NCBI RefSeq assembly: GCF_007655135.1
Contig: NW_022204322.1
Span: 1-64,000 of the forward strand
DNA from: Punica granatum
Lineage: Eukaryota > Streptophyta > Magnoliopsida > Myrtales > Lythraceae
DNA length: 64,000 nt
Direction: 5' to 3'
The position numbers and the translations under genes are program-made. Under the pieces are notes generated by a model. It had not been told where the DNA came from. It did no database searches and saw only the letters and a list, made by a program, of their open reading frames with translations. Positions within the stretch are counted from its first letter, which is position 1. Each line of letters starts with the position of its first letter. This document shows positions 44,908 to 57,500 of this stretch, piece after piece.

Positions 44908-47900
44908 TGTGCGCACCCGAATTTTAATCTCGTCGAGGCACGCAATGCGCGCGCCTAATGCAACACGGCTTGGGAGTATCCACCTTCCCGGGGATGTGCG
45001 ACGAACGCGCGTGAGAAGGAGTCGCCACTACTTATTTACGATCCGAAGGTCGAGGGCCGGTGAGTCGCCCGGATCTAGGGGTATGGGATACACTTAGTAT
45101 GCTAAGGCAATGGTCTGTACGGAACCGAAAATTCCGAATTCGGGGGTTCTATTACGTGTGGGCCTATATCACACACGCCCTTTCCGTACTCTAGCTTGCT
45201 AGACTTGCCATTTTATTTATTTACCACCTGATTTAGGGTTGCACTCGACTCACCCGTTTTGACACCGTAAATTTGAAGGTACTCTCCGGCCGTCCACTTT
45301 CCGACTGGAATTCTTACATGAATAAATGTACAATATAAACCCTTACATTACTCTCTCAAATAAAAATACAAATTACAACGACTGAATCCCGATCAGTTCG
45401 CGTTCGGTCATTATTCCTCTCGTGCTCACCGTGTAGTTTTGGAAAAGACCGAAAATTAAATTAAATGCATACTCAGTGTATGGGGGCATTGGACCCCGTG
45501 ATTGACAGTTAAGGGCGTTGGACCCCGTGTGAATCGTGTCCTAAAGGATCGAGCTTGACCGCATAACAAAGAAGTGCAAAAATGTAACAAGCAAGCATAA
45601 ATAAACAAATAATGGGGTTTTGTTATTACCGAATTTACGTGAGTTAACTAATTATTAACCGGGGTATTTTGGCATGCAAATCCTACCTTAAAACAAACAA
45701 AAGGGTGATGGAGAAGATATGTAGCATTCGACATTATTATTTGGACCTGACGAACACGATGTTTGTAACCAGGTCTTGAATGTGTGGGTTATTTTTAAAT
45801 TTTTCTGTATCGCTATACTACGATTATTATAGATTATTACAGAACGTGAATTTTGCCTAAAAACCCTAGAGTCTAATGCCTAGCCTACTATTGCTCATTT
45901 GTCTTAAGCCAAGTACGCGATTAATCCGGTGTTTGTATTTTGAACCAACATACCCGATCTAACTACCCGAGATCATGCTAAGGTATCGCTAAATTGCAAA
46001 TAGGCCATTTTGCCCTTGTAGTGGAAATTGTTTTTCGGAAAAAAAAGACTACGCAGTGCGGAACACCTCGGCCTGTGACCGGCGTTGACCAATTCCCTAG
46101 ATCTTCCAAGGTTGTACAAGAACCCCGAAAAAGCCAAAGAACCGGTCAATCTATCTGGAAGTAATCTAAAAAGAACTTCCACGCCCCGACCTGAGTTACT
46201 TGAAATCAGGCGAGACCTCGAGTCAGGATGTGCAAGTTCTTCCTAGACGTCCATGTCACATCGGACCGCATGTCTCGGGTTTTTATAAAATTGCGAATTT
46301 GAGAAAGGCACCAATGCATACTTGCAACTTATCGACGTGTGTTACCGGTTAATTATCAATTCGTGCAAAATTATTAAGGCCAAGTGAATTAATTAGTCGT
46401 ATGAACGTCCCATTTACCCGGTTGATGGAATTTGTTAAGCTCAATTTAAATTTGCTGAATGCTTTAATTTATGGATTTCGGACCGTCGAGCCGATCATTG
46501 ATGGACCATCCAATGCGAATCATAATTCCCGACCGTCTTGACGTTTTAAATTAATTTTGGGCCGAGTTTGCATGATTAAACCGATTAGTGTGAGGTTTCG
46601 ATTAAACGAAAAATAAAGTGTTTAAACACGGATCAAGAGTACATTATCACATCAAGCATGACAAACATACAAATTGTACACAATCGGTGCCGCCATAATC
46701 GCGATAAACACATACAAACATGCACAAACATAATATTAACGGAATCAATAAAATGGCACCGACTTATGGAAGCGGAAAATCATGCAAAGAGCATATATTA
46801 TCATATTGTATACATATAATTACTGAAACAAAAATATTTAAATGAGGCATATACGTTGTCGGTTGAGAATCCAAGCAGGAAAGGGTTGGGTATCTTTAGA
46901 AAATATCCAGGGACTGGTTTAAAAATCCGGATAAAGTTTCAGGAGACTGATTTGAAAATTCTGGAAAAATTCAGGACTGTGTAAAAATTACTAGAAATGT
47001 CCCAGGACTTTTTTTTAAACGAATTTGAAAGTACAGGGCTGATCTGAAAAGTGAAAAATGCCCCAGGGACTGAACTGAAACAACGTAAAAGGTTCCCGGA
47101 ACTGGTTTAGAAATTCTGAAAAGTTCAGGAACAGATTGGAAAATGCTAAAAATGGCCGGGACTTTACTAAAATGAATTTTAAAATTAGAGGCAGATCTAA
47201 AAATGGCGGAAAAGCCCCGGGACTAAACTGAAACAACTTGAAAAGTTCCTCGGGATGATAAAAAATTCTGAAAAATTCAAAGACTGATTGGAAATGGTAA
47301 AAATGGCTGGGACTTGACTGAAAAGAATTTTAAAATTCAGGGCAGATCTGAAAAGGGCGGAAAATAGCCCCAGGACTAAACTGAGACAACTTGAAAAGTT
47401 CCTTGGGACAATTAAAATTATGAAAAATTCAAGGACTGATTGGAAAATGGTAAAAATGGCTGGGACTTGACTGAAAAGAATTTTAAAATTCGGGGTAGAT
47501 CTGAAAAGGGCGGAAAATAGTCTCGGGACTAAACTGAGACAACTTGAAAAGTTCCTAAAATCGAGTTCGAGACAAATCCGATCATCCACGCAAACCACGA
47601 ACGCTCATTTCACAACATATCCATCCAAGCAAACATTAATATTCAAAATGGAGCCCTAAACATGCCACTAAGTCGAGAATTTACCTAGTTCGAGAAGAAT
47701 GGGGGGCAGTTCTGTAAATAAAAGGGGTTCTAGACGAGTTGGGCCGGATTGGGCCGGACTGAGCCGAACTGGGCTGGGCTTGTTATTGGGTCGAGCTTGT
47801 TATTGGGCCAAACTGGGCGAGTCGCTGGGCTGAATGGGCCGTTGTTGGACTGGGCCGTCAGTGGACTGGGCTGGGCTGCTAGGCCGGCGTGTGTCTGTTC

Positions 47901-49144
47901 AACCCGAAAATCACGGTAGACCCGATAAGAAAAGAAAATGAAAAATAGAGAGAAGGAGAGGGGTGGTCTGGGCGGCGGTGGTGATTGGTCGCGGCGGCTT
48001 CCGAGTCTCGGGGGGTCCTGGTGGTCACTGGAACGTCGTAACTTGAAGTAGCGAGGACGGGCAGAGAACTGAGGGGAATGAGGAAGAGAAGGGTGAGTGG
48101 TTTCGCTCGGGTTTCTGGCACGAGATGAGCTTAGGAAGTCCGAGGGAGATTGAACTGAGGGTTTTTTTTTTAGGGAACTTGGGCGCGAGCTTCGGGAAAA
48201 TGAGGGTGAGCTGAGGGAGAAGAGGGAGAGGCTCGTGAGGGCAGCAGCTCAGGGTCGAGAATGTCCTCGGGGAGCTGAGGGCTGTGGGGTGGTCTGAGAG
48301 GGAAAGAACGAGCTGGGGGCGAGTCGCAGAGCCGACGGGTTTTTTTTTTTTTTCATGAGGGAGTCGCGGCTAGGGTTTCCTGAGGTGTGGGATCCGAGAA
48401 TGCCGAGAGAGAGCTACGGTTTTTTTTCGTTTTTTTTCTTTTATATTCGACTGAAAGAAAAGAAGAAGAAGGAAAGAGATGTGGAGATGGGCGAGATTTT
48501 TGCCGTAGACTTGCGAAAGAAGGAAAGAAAATCGGCCGATTTGATCGTCGAGACCAGAGAGAAAGAAAGAAAAACAGGAAAGGGGAAAGAAGAAGAAAAG
48601 GAAAAGAAGTGGGTGGGAAGGAAAGGCATGGAAAGTCAAACTGGTCGTTTGAATTTTCCTTTTTTTTTTGGGGGGCAACGGTTGGTCCGACCAGCTCTGA
48701 CCGACCCTGACCCATCCGTCCTATCGGTTAGACCGGCTCTGACCGACCTAACATCTTCTTCCTTTTTTTTTTAAATCAAAAAATTCAAATTTAATACTCA
48801 TAGAGATTACTATTCTCGTCTTTGCAATTTGGATGTCGAAGAGATGATCCGGGACCGGCATTGTGTTTAGAAAAATTCATAGATTAGTGTTATGCAATAA
48901 AATATTTTCGGGCATCGAGTTTTCTTCCTGAATTTTGAAAGTTGACATTGACGCACGTGAAATTCAAAGACAACACGTAAAGTATTTTTCTAAAAATATA
49001 AAATTGATGTTAAATTAGAAAAATGTCAATTTTTCAAAGGCCATGAATGCTCGAGTAATTTGCTGGAAATACTTCCCTCATACGGGGTGATAAAGTGACG
49101 ATTTTGTCCCTCTGGAGCCAGTGGACCGAAATGGGGTGCTGACA
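44908..49144 (-). repeat. Ogre 3' LTR (4237 bp)
   Basis: Element-sense ends are TGTCAGCACCCC (at 49144) and GGGTGCGCACA (at 44908). It matches the right-hand copy from 60693 onward, mostly with high identity by eye but with noisier stretches. It contains a tandem array at about 46900-47570. Several minus- and plus-strand ORFs here reflect repeats, not genes. Confidence 0.9.
46905..47570. repeat. Tandem repeat array, 153-bp period, in the 3' LTR
   Basis: AACTGAAACAACTTGAAAAG-like text recurs at 47072, 47226, 47379 and 47532, a period of 153-154 bp. The same array is at 62740-63395 in the other LTR. Confidence 0.85.
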
Positions 49145-49162
49145 GCTTGCCCCTCTTTGGTT
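49145..49162 (-). other. Ogre polypurine tract
   Basis: On the minus strand AACCAAAGAGGGGCAAGC sits directly before the 3' LTR start TGTCAG. It primes plus-strand DNA synthesis. Confidence 0.8.
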
Positions 49163-49289
49163 GCGTGCTCTGATAAAGGATGCAGCCAAAGACCATGAGA
49201 AGTACCATGTTTGGTCCTGGCGACCATCCTGACGTCTTTCCCCATAGCCACTTGTTCTCTCTGGTTTTGGATTCATGGGAGGGAGTTGG

Positions 49290-49915
49290 ATAAACGTATG
49301 TACCTAAAAGCAGTGAAGATGTGGCTTATGGATCTGAAAGCAATAAAGGTGAGTTTTCGGGCCCAAAGAAAGTTAAAAGGTGGGTTTATGGACCCTAAAA
49401 GCAGTAAATGTGGGCATATGGACCCTGAAAGCAGTAAATGTGGGTTTACGGGCCCAAAGAAAGTAAACAAGGTGGGTGTCCAAACCCAAAACATTAAATA
49501 GTGGGCGTCCAAACCCAAACCCAAAGCAGTAAATGTGGGTGTCCAAACCCAAAGAAATAAATGTGAGTGTCTAAACCCAAAATAATAAAAGGTAGGTGTC
49601 CAAACTCCAAAACAATAAATGTGGGTGTACAAATCCAAAGCAATAAAAGGTAAGTGTCCAAACCCAAAGTAGTAAATGGTGGGTGTCCAAACCCAAAGCA
49701 GTGAAAGGTGGGCGTTTGTACCCAGAGCAGTAAATGGTGGATGTCCAAACCCAAAGCAGTAAAATGTGGGTGTTTGTACTCAAAACAGTAAAAGGTGGGT
49801 GTCCAAACCCAAAGCGGTAAATGGTGGGTATCTAAACCCAAAGCAATAAAATTTGGGTGTCCAAACCCAAAGTAGTAAATGTGGGTGTCCAAACCCAAAG
49901 AAATAAATGGTGGAT
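49290..49915. repeat. Minisatellite, about 29-bp unit, roughly 20 copies
   Basis: The unit is close to GTGGGTGTCCAAACCCAAAG plus CAGTAAAT. Early units are more diverged (GGACCCTGAAAGCAG). It lies between the end of pol and the polypurine tract. The period is not a multiple of three, so the ORFs across it are artefacts. Confidence 0.9.
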
Positions 49916-50927
49916 TCGGTCATCGAGGATGGCCCAAGAACGCGAGAGAGTTGACTGGGGCCCGATAATGCTAACGAATTTGTCAGATGATGGTGCTAGG
50001 TGCCTCCTTCAGGGCCCTTCACTCGAGTTTGAGATTGCGATCTTGTCGCATGAGGCAGACATGAATCCGTCAGGGGGGGACGTCTCTTAGGATCCACATG
50101 CCCGTACCTGCGTAGGAGGGTAGCAGCTAACGGCCATTGTCAGTCGCATGAAACTGCTGGAATTACTATGTGCAAATGAAATCTATGTAATGATGCTTTG
50201 GGGATCTAAACTTGGTGGCCATTTGAGGGTGGCCATGTCCTGAACTCATGTTTGACCAAAAGAACTTTGAGTAAAGGTAAAGGGAAGGATCTTTATGATC
50301 CTCCAAATCAAGGATACGACGATTCGACTCCATTTCGAGCCGTGTTTCAAGCTTGGAGAGTCGAAGAGAGTTTGCTTGCGTTGAGGACTGCCGAACCACT
50401 ACTAGTTGTAGCTTCACGCGGGGTGCTGCTGTTCTTTCGTGGTTGAACCAACAATTGCCCCTAATTTTTGTCTAGGCCGCAAAACGCTTGACGACCTAGT
50501 GGGGTATTTTATTTTGACTTTTCTCTCATGAATGCTCTCCTTTTATTACTACCGCCCAAGATAGGGTTAGATCTCATCTCTCGATTCCTCTAACTTTTGC
50601 CTCGACTGCCTTTTGCGGGATTTTAGCCTAGTAAGGATATGATTTATGCTCTCCTTTTACCATGGCTCCCCCTTGCGGGATTTTAAACCATACCCCTCGT
50701 TCCCTAACTTTTGCCTAGGTCGCCTCGAGGAGGTTTTCAACCTAGCGGGAAAATTATTCTTTTCTCTCAAAGGTAATCTTAGATGGAAAGAGCACAGGCA
50801 CTGATGACAGGATGCGCTGAGGCGACAAGAGCGTGGGGTTTGAAGAATACAAAAGAAGACAAAGGTCAGAAAAGTGGCTTGCAGTTTGCGGGGACATGAA
50901 GAGGCTGCAGAATGGCGAAGAAGGCTA
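49916..50927. other. Ogre 3' non-coding region
   Basis: No ORF is supported. TTTGCCTAGG..GGGATTTTAACCTAG-type text recurs at about 50470, 50595 and 50710, a degenerate repeat. Confidence 0.5.
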
Positions 50928-53900
50928 TCAAGGATAGTACTTCTTGAGGGCGTCAGCATTGTCTAGGAGCGCGTTTTCGGTCTCGTCCATGTCACTTAAG
51001 ATAATTGCCCCTCCAGAGAAGGTTTCTCTGACGACAAAGGGTCCGTCATACTTGTATGCGAACTTGCCCCGGGAGTCAAGTGTAATGTGAAGAACCTTTC
51101 GCAGGACGAGGTCACCGGTGTTGAACTCGCGGTGGCGGACCCTTGCATTGAACGCTCGGGCCATTCTTTGTTGGTAACATTGGCCGTAGCAGAGCGCGGT
51201 TAGCCGCTTCTCGTCGATGAGATTAAGCTGTTCGTAGCGCTGCTTCGCCTATTCAGCTTCTTCGAGCTCGGACTCGGCAATGACCCTCATGGAAGGAATC
51301 TCCACTTCAATCGGGAGGACTGCTTCCATGCCGTAGACCAAAGAGTACGGAGTTGCCCCAGTTGAAGTGCGGATAGATGTTCGGTACGCTAAGAGCGCAA
51401 AAGGGAGCATCTCGTGCCAATCCTTATAGGTCACCGTCATTTTCTCGATGATCTTCTTGATATTTTTGTTCGCAGCTTCCACCGCACCGTTCATTTGGGG
51501 ACGGTATGGCGTGGAGTTACGATGCTGCACTTTGAATTGCTCGCAGAGCTCATCGATGATCTTGTTGTTCAGGTTCTTAGCGTTGTTTGTGATAATTGTC
51601 GCGGGGACTCCGTATCGGGCGATGATGTTGCACTTGAGGAAACGTGCCACGGCCTTTGCGGTGACCGAAGCAAGCGTTATGGCCTCGATCCACTTGGTGA
51701 AGTAGTTGATTGCCACCAAAATAAAAAGGCGTCCGTTGGATGCTTTGGGATTGATAGGACCGATCACATCTATGCCCCACATTGAAAAGGGCCATGGGGC
51801 CGCCATCGGGTGTAGCTCATTGGGGGTGCTTTAATCTGGTCGGCGTAGACCTGGCACAAGTGGCAGTGTCTGACATGTTTAGCCCAGTCGGCCTCCATGG
51901 TGGAGCAAAAGTAACCCAAACGCATAAGTTTCTTGGCGAGCATGAGCTTGCACATGTGGGGTCCGCAACTCCCCTAATGTATCTCTCCCATAAGGCGTTG
52001 TGCCTCGATTTCATCGGCACACCGGAGTAGTGTGGCATCGAAAGAACGACGATAAAGAACCTCTCCACTCAAGAAGTAATGTGCTGCGAGTCGCCAAAGT
52101 ATTTTTCTGTCGCATCGGTTGGCGAATGTTGGGTATTGGCTAGTTCGTAGAAAATGTTTGATGTCTTCGTACCATGGCTGTTCATCGTTCACCTCAATTG
52201 CATCACAGTGAGCAGGGCCTTTGGCAATCTCGATTTTGACAGGCTCGATGAGGTTTTCTTTTGTGATGCTCACCATGGATGCGAGCGTCACAAGTGCATC
52301 TTCAAATTGATTCTTGATGCGCGGTGTGTTTGTGAATGAGATTTTCTCGAAGTTCTCCGCTAACTCCTCGAGATACTCATGATATAGCACTAGCTTTGCG
52401 TCATTCGTCTTCCATTGCCCCAACATCTGGAAAATTGTAAGTATAGAATCGTCGAACACTTCCAGTTCCTTCACCTTGAAGTCGATCGCCGCTTGTAGGC
52501 CGATGATCCATGCCTCGCATTCGGCCACATTATTAGTGTAGGGGAAGTCGACCTTTAATAGCATTCGTTGGGGGATATCAGTACTGAATCGATGCCGGAC
52601 CCAGTGGAATTTACTGCGTCGTCGAAATACATCTTCCATGCGAATTTGTTCTCCTCACTGTCCACTTGGAGGATCCCTTCGTCCGGAAAGTCAGAGTTGA
52701 TCGGCGTATCGTCTTCGATTGGGAACTCTGCTAAGTGATCCGCAATTGCCTGCCCCTTGACTGATGTGCGAGGCATATATTCAATGTCGTATTCCGTCAG
52801 CTGATTTCGCCACTTTGAAATGTTCTTCATGGAAGATGGACTATCAAGCAAGTACTTCAGGGATCTGCTTTTGACAATAAGCGAATAGTATGGTAGAGAG
52901 TGTACTGCCGGAACCTCTGCATGACCTACACTAGCGCGCAACACATCTTCTTAATCTCCAGGTAGTTGGACTCCCCTTCGGTTAATTTCTTGCTTAAATG
53001 GTAAATGGCATGTTCTGCGTGCGTGAACTCATCTTCCTGCCCTAACATGCATTTCAGGGATTGCCGGCGCACTGTCAGATAGAGAACGAGAAGGCGATCT
53101 GGAGTAGGCGGGACCAATACTGGGGGTTGAACCAAGTATGCCTTGATAGTGTCGATTGCCTTCTGACATTCCTCGTCTCACTTAATGGCTGTATTTTTGC
53201 AAAGCAAGCGGAAGAGTGGTTGACATTTGTCTGTCAAGTTTGTAACGAAACGCGCAATGTAGTTCAGCCGTCCCAAGAAGCCTCGTACTTCACGGACTGT
53301 CGATGGCGAAGGTAACTCCCTGATTGCCTTCACCTTGTCGAGATCGACCTTGATGCCTCGTTCGCTGACCACGAATCCTAACAGTTTCCCTGACTTAGCA
53401 TCGAATGTGCACTTTGCCGGGTTAAGCCGAAACTTGTACTTCTTGAGTTGGTCGAAGAGACGTTTTAGATTAACGAGGTGATCCTCTCTTTTTTTGATTT
53501 AGCAATCATGTCATTGACGTAGACCTCGATCTCTTTATACATCATATCGTGGAATAGCGTGACCATGGCCCTTTGGTATGTTGCCCCGGCGTTTTTTAGG
53601 CCGAAGGGCATGACTCGATAACAGAAAGTGCCCCATATTGTGATGAACGTCGTCTTGATCTTGTCCTCGTCGGCCATCTGAATCTAGTCGTGCCCGGAGA
53701 AGCCATCCATGAAGGAGAACAACGTGTGGCGTGTTGTGTTGTCGACTAAGATGTCGATGTGGGGTAGGGGGAAGTTATCCTTGGGGCTGGCCTTGTTGAG
53801 GTCCCGATAGTCGACGCAGACTCTGACTCTTCCATCTTTCTTCTCTACAGGCACGATGTTCGCCACCCACTCGGAGTAGTTGCAAACTTCCAGGAAGCCC

Positions 53901-54353
53901 GCGTTGATTTGCTTGACAACCTCTTCCTTAATGCGAAGGAGAAGGCCGGCACGTTGCCGCCGTAAGTGCTTTTGTTTGGGTGAAAACTTCTTTGTATCGA
54001 GCGGGATGAAGTGTTTGACTATCGAAGGGTCAAGGCTTGGCATATCTGCGTAGGACCAAGCAAAGGCCTCTTGGTACTCTGTTAGGAACTCAATCATCCA
54101 GCCTCGTTGTATGGGGTCGAGACCCGTCTTGATCTTCAGGATGTGAGGCTCTTCTTCGATACCCACGTTGAGCTCTTCTGTCGGCTCAACTGATGTGAAT
54201 TGACGGTTCTCAAGGCGGCGCAAACTCTCCTCTATCTCGGGCACTCGACCATCTTCGTCGAGTCCTTCCCCGAAGAATATGTGTCGGGACTCTTCGAGGT
54301 GTTCCTCGGATGAGTTCGAATCGATGTATCGAAAATTTGGATTCGAGTGGAGC
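50928..54353 (-). pseudogene. Ogre pol: reverse transcriptase, RNase H, integrase (dead)
   Basis: From 54353 downwards: RT with VCVDYRDLNKASPKDNFPLP (about 53800); a stop in FSGHD* (53684); then FCYRVMPFGLKNAGATYQRA. The catalytic YVDD is YVND (codon 53513-53515). A frameshift follows in an A-run near 53490. RNase H connection and FVVSERGIKVD come next, then a second RNase H region (MYFDDAVNSTGSG, NNVAECEA, about 52370-52660) as in Tat elements. Integrase has a zinc-type HVRHCHLC, then DVIGP, with the second catalytic Asp changed to Asn (IITNNAK, near 51585) and the glutamate kept (NGAVEAANK). The C-terminal RGKFAYKYDGPFVV part ends at 50928. Several frames are broken. Confidence 0.9.
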
Positions 54354-54557
54354 CTGGAAATTTAAACGAGTTGTCTTAGAAATTTAGAACATCGCAAGAT
54401 AAGTGAGAGAAAGGATAAGGTAGATGCGAAAATTCAAAACGCATGCAAAGATTTCATTAATGATGTAAGCGTGAAGCCATAACAAAATCCATCTTCCATC
54501 ATGCGGCTTATGGCTATGCCGACATGTGGAAAACATCAAACACATAGATAGCCTTAC
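54354..54557 (-). other. Ogre intron between protease and polymerase
   Basis: On the minus strand the donor GTAAGG follows GCCAATGT and the acceptor TTTAAATTTCCAG precedes GCTCCACTCG. Removing the 204 bases joins VIAN to LHSNPNFRYIDS in frame. A spliced intron at this place is characteristic of Ogre elements and may regulate the gag:pol ratio. Confidence 0.8.
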
Positions 54558-57500
54558 ACATTGGCGATTACAGTTGAGTAGCGTGGAACTGAGGTCTAGT
54601 TGTTGAGCTCCTCATTCTCCTGCGCGATGCGGATATGGACCCCTAAAGGAGTCTCCCCGATGACGGCGCATATGGCTGACAGATCAACAGGCTCGGCGTC
54701 TCTAACCGAGGAGGGGCCATCAAGAGTACCTCCGACGATGTGCGGCGGTGCAAGAAAAAAGTGAGAAAGTGGGAGAGTCGGGCTGCCCCTGTTAATCTTC
54801 CTATAATGCGCCGCGAGACGGTGGAGGTGTTTGCCCTTGCGGGCCTCGATAATCTCGTAGCAGGAAGAGCGAAAATCGAGTCCCCTCCTGTTCTTGTACT
54901 CTTCAATCTCGATGGGGCGATTGATCCCCTGTCCGTGTGCTCCAAGCCCGATGCCGGGGATGTAATTGTGAAGCAGGAGGACCTTCTCGACCATGCGATC
55001 AGCACGAGATGGACTGATCTCTCCATAGTCCCGAATGACGGAGATGATCTTGAATGAATAGAATGGGAGGTTCTCGTCGTCCCCGATGCTAATATAAGGG
55101 ACATTCGTTTCCTTGTAGATGACGTAGTTTTCCTCACCCTTAACCGTGATGAGCCGTCCCTCCGCGATGAACTTGATCCTTTTGTGTAGAGATGAGGAAA
55201 CGGCTCCAGCTAAGTGGATCCAGGGTCTCCCGAGAAGCAGGCTGAAAGCATTCGGGATGTCAAGGACCTGAAATGTGACGCTGAATGAGTACGGGCCGAC
55301 ATCGATCAAGAGGTCGATCTCCCCATTAACTTCCCTCCGTGAACCGTCAAAGGCTCGAACCGCGATTTTGCTCGGGCGGATGCGGTTAAGGTCCACATTT
55401 ATTTGTTTCAGCGTGGACACTGGGCAAACATTAAGGGCGGAGCCTTTGTCGATTATGACCCGGCCAATGACGAAATTGTTGCACTTGCAGACAATATGCA
55501 ACACCCGTGAGTGTGCCCATCCCTCGGAAGGGAGCTCGTCATTTGAAAACGAGATGGCATTTGAGAAAATCGAGCTGACAGTCTCATCAATCCGATCCGG
55601 GCCTGTCTTCTTGGGAACCTATGCTGCAGTAAGAACTCATAGGAGGGCTTCTTGGTGTGGCTCCGAACTCAAGAGGAGAGCGAGTAGCGAAATATGAGCC
55701 GGAGACTTGCCCATTTGTTCTACTACCTTGTACTCGCTCGCCTTGATCACTTTCATGAAAGCTTCGGCTTCTTTTTCGGTCACTTTCTTCTGCGGGATAG
55801 GTGAGGCTTCCAGAACAACTCTGGATGCAGCAGGGGCCTTTCCCTTGCTTGTAGTCTCCAGGTTCTTGTACACCCGGCCCGAGCACTGCTGCTCAAGGTT
55901 CCCAATACTTCATTTGTAGGTCCAAGGGACCTTGCTGTCCTAGTACGACTCTCGAGTGGGGACTTCTATTATGAACGGGGCTGGCGTGGCACTAGACCCT
56001 GTGACCCCTACGGTGGCTTCCGCGGGGACATACTCGATTACAAACGGAGTAGGGCCCTCATGTTGGCTCTCGTCCTCTCTCATAGTGTAGACACTGATCA
56101 TATTGATAGTGGGCCCTGAGCTTGACCCGTGATCAGGGAGTGGGTTAGCTTGCACATTCGGGGGCCTAATGATATTGAACGAGATCTTTTTGTCATTGAT
56201 CAACTTCTGAACCTCCTCTCGCAATTTCCAACAGTTGTCGGTGGTGTGACCGGGAGCATCTGAGTGGTACTCGCAGTGTAGGCTCTGATCCTGGTTTGCC
56301 GGAATGAAGCTGGGACCCGGAACCGTGGGTCAGATCATGTTGCCGGCTAATAGTTGTCTATATATGTGGGAGAGTGGGGTAGGCAGAGGCGTGAACTATA
56401 TGCGCTGTCGGGATTGCGTCGTACCGCTCTGTTGGCCTTGCGTGACTGGGGTTTGCTGCGTCGGCTGAGAAACTCTCGAAGCCGGGGGCCTATATTGTTG
56501 GGTCGAAGCAGGGGAGTAGTGGTGGACAATTTGTTGCGGGGCCGGCAGGGCTGAATAGTAAACTGGTTGTGCGGGGTGTTGAGTCTGATAGTGTACGGTC
56601 GGCGGAACATATGCAGGAGTGGCAGGTGGCGCAAATATGAAGTTCACCGAGTACTGTTGAGATCCCGGGTGCTCTAGATTGACTGCATTGACCGAAGCCT
56701 CATTTCCCCTTCTGCTGTTAGTAAGGGTTGCCGCAACCGCGGTCTTCCTCAAGTACTCTCCTTCCACCTTCTTTGTCTGGCCATTTAACCTTCCAAGCTT
56801 GATGCCCAAGTCTATTTGCTTCCCCGCCATAATCATCTCCGAAAAGGAGGACTTGTGACCCATGAGATGAGAATAGTAGGCCCCCTTTGAGTGTTCCGTG
56901 GAACATCTGTATCTGTTGCGCCTCGCAAATGGGGGGAAGTGCTTCGCTACTTCCGAGCGCCAATCAATGGCGTATTTCTCGAACTTTTGGTCTTCTGCCA
57001 TTTCCATTGTGCTCAGCTCGAGGAAAGATTGAGGCGTCTCTATGTTGTACTGATACTGTTCAACGAACTTCTTGGCCAGTTCGACCCAAGATGAGATGTC
57101 TTCCGCTCGGAGTGACATGAACCAATTAAGGGCTGATCCTGATAGACTTTCTCGGAAAGTGGCGACAATGACCTGTTCATAGTCCCAATACTAGAGCATT
57201 TTTATATGATAGTGGCGGAGGTGGTGCCGCGGGTCTTTGGTTCCATCGTATTTCTCGAACTCGGGCATTTTGACTTTCGGGGGCAGTTGCATCCCCGGGA
57301 AGAGAGCAAATCCAGGTAGCTCGTGCTATGTCGGGGATCACTTGCTTGGAGGGCTCTAACAGTCTCTTCCATCTTCTTCATTCTCCTCTCCTTCTCGGTC
57401 TCCATTTTCGGGGAGGAAATTTATTGATGGAGCTATTGGGGCCGCGTGAATCGGCGTGCCCAGTTCAGAGAAAGTAATATTTATGGGAGGTGGAGCTTGG

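Noticed and set aside
47015..47598. Minus-strand ORFs with repeated phenylalanine/serine blocks in the LTR
   Set aside because: They are translations of the 153-bp LTR tandem repeat and recur in the other LTR with shifted frames.
48353..48774. Lysine/glutamate-rich ORFs on both strands near 48.5 kb
   Set aside because: Purine-rich LTR sequence gives open frames on both strands; no domain or conservation beyond the LTR pair.
49494..49898. A 134-codon minus-strand ORF over the minisatellite
   Set aside because: Its sequence is only the translated 29-bp repeat; the period is not a multiple of three and no start context or domain is present.
49290..49915. Regular repeats that might suggest a CRISPR array
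   Set aside because: The units are contiguous without unique spacers, and the context is a plant retrotransposon.
54643..55697. Alternative-frame ORFs across the Ogre protease region
   Set aside because: The 54596-55504 frame has the protease motifs; the others are arginine/serine-rich shadows.
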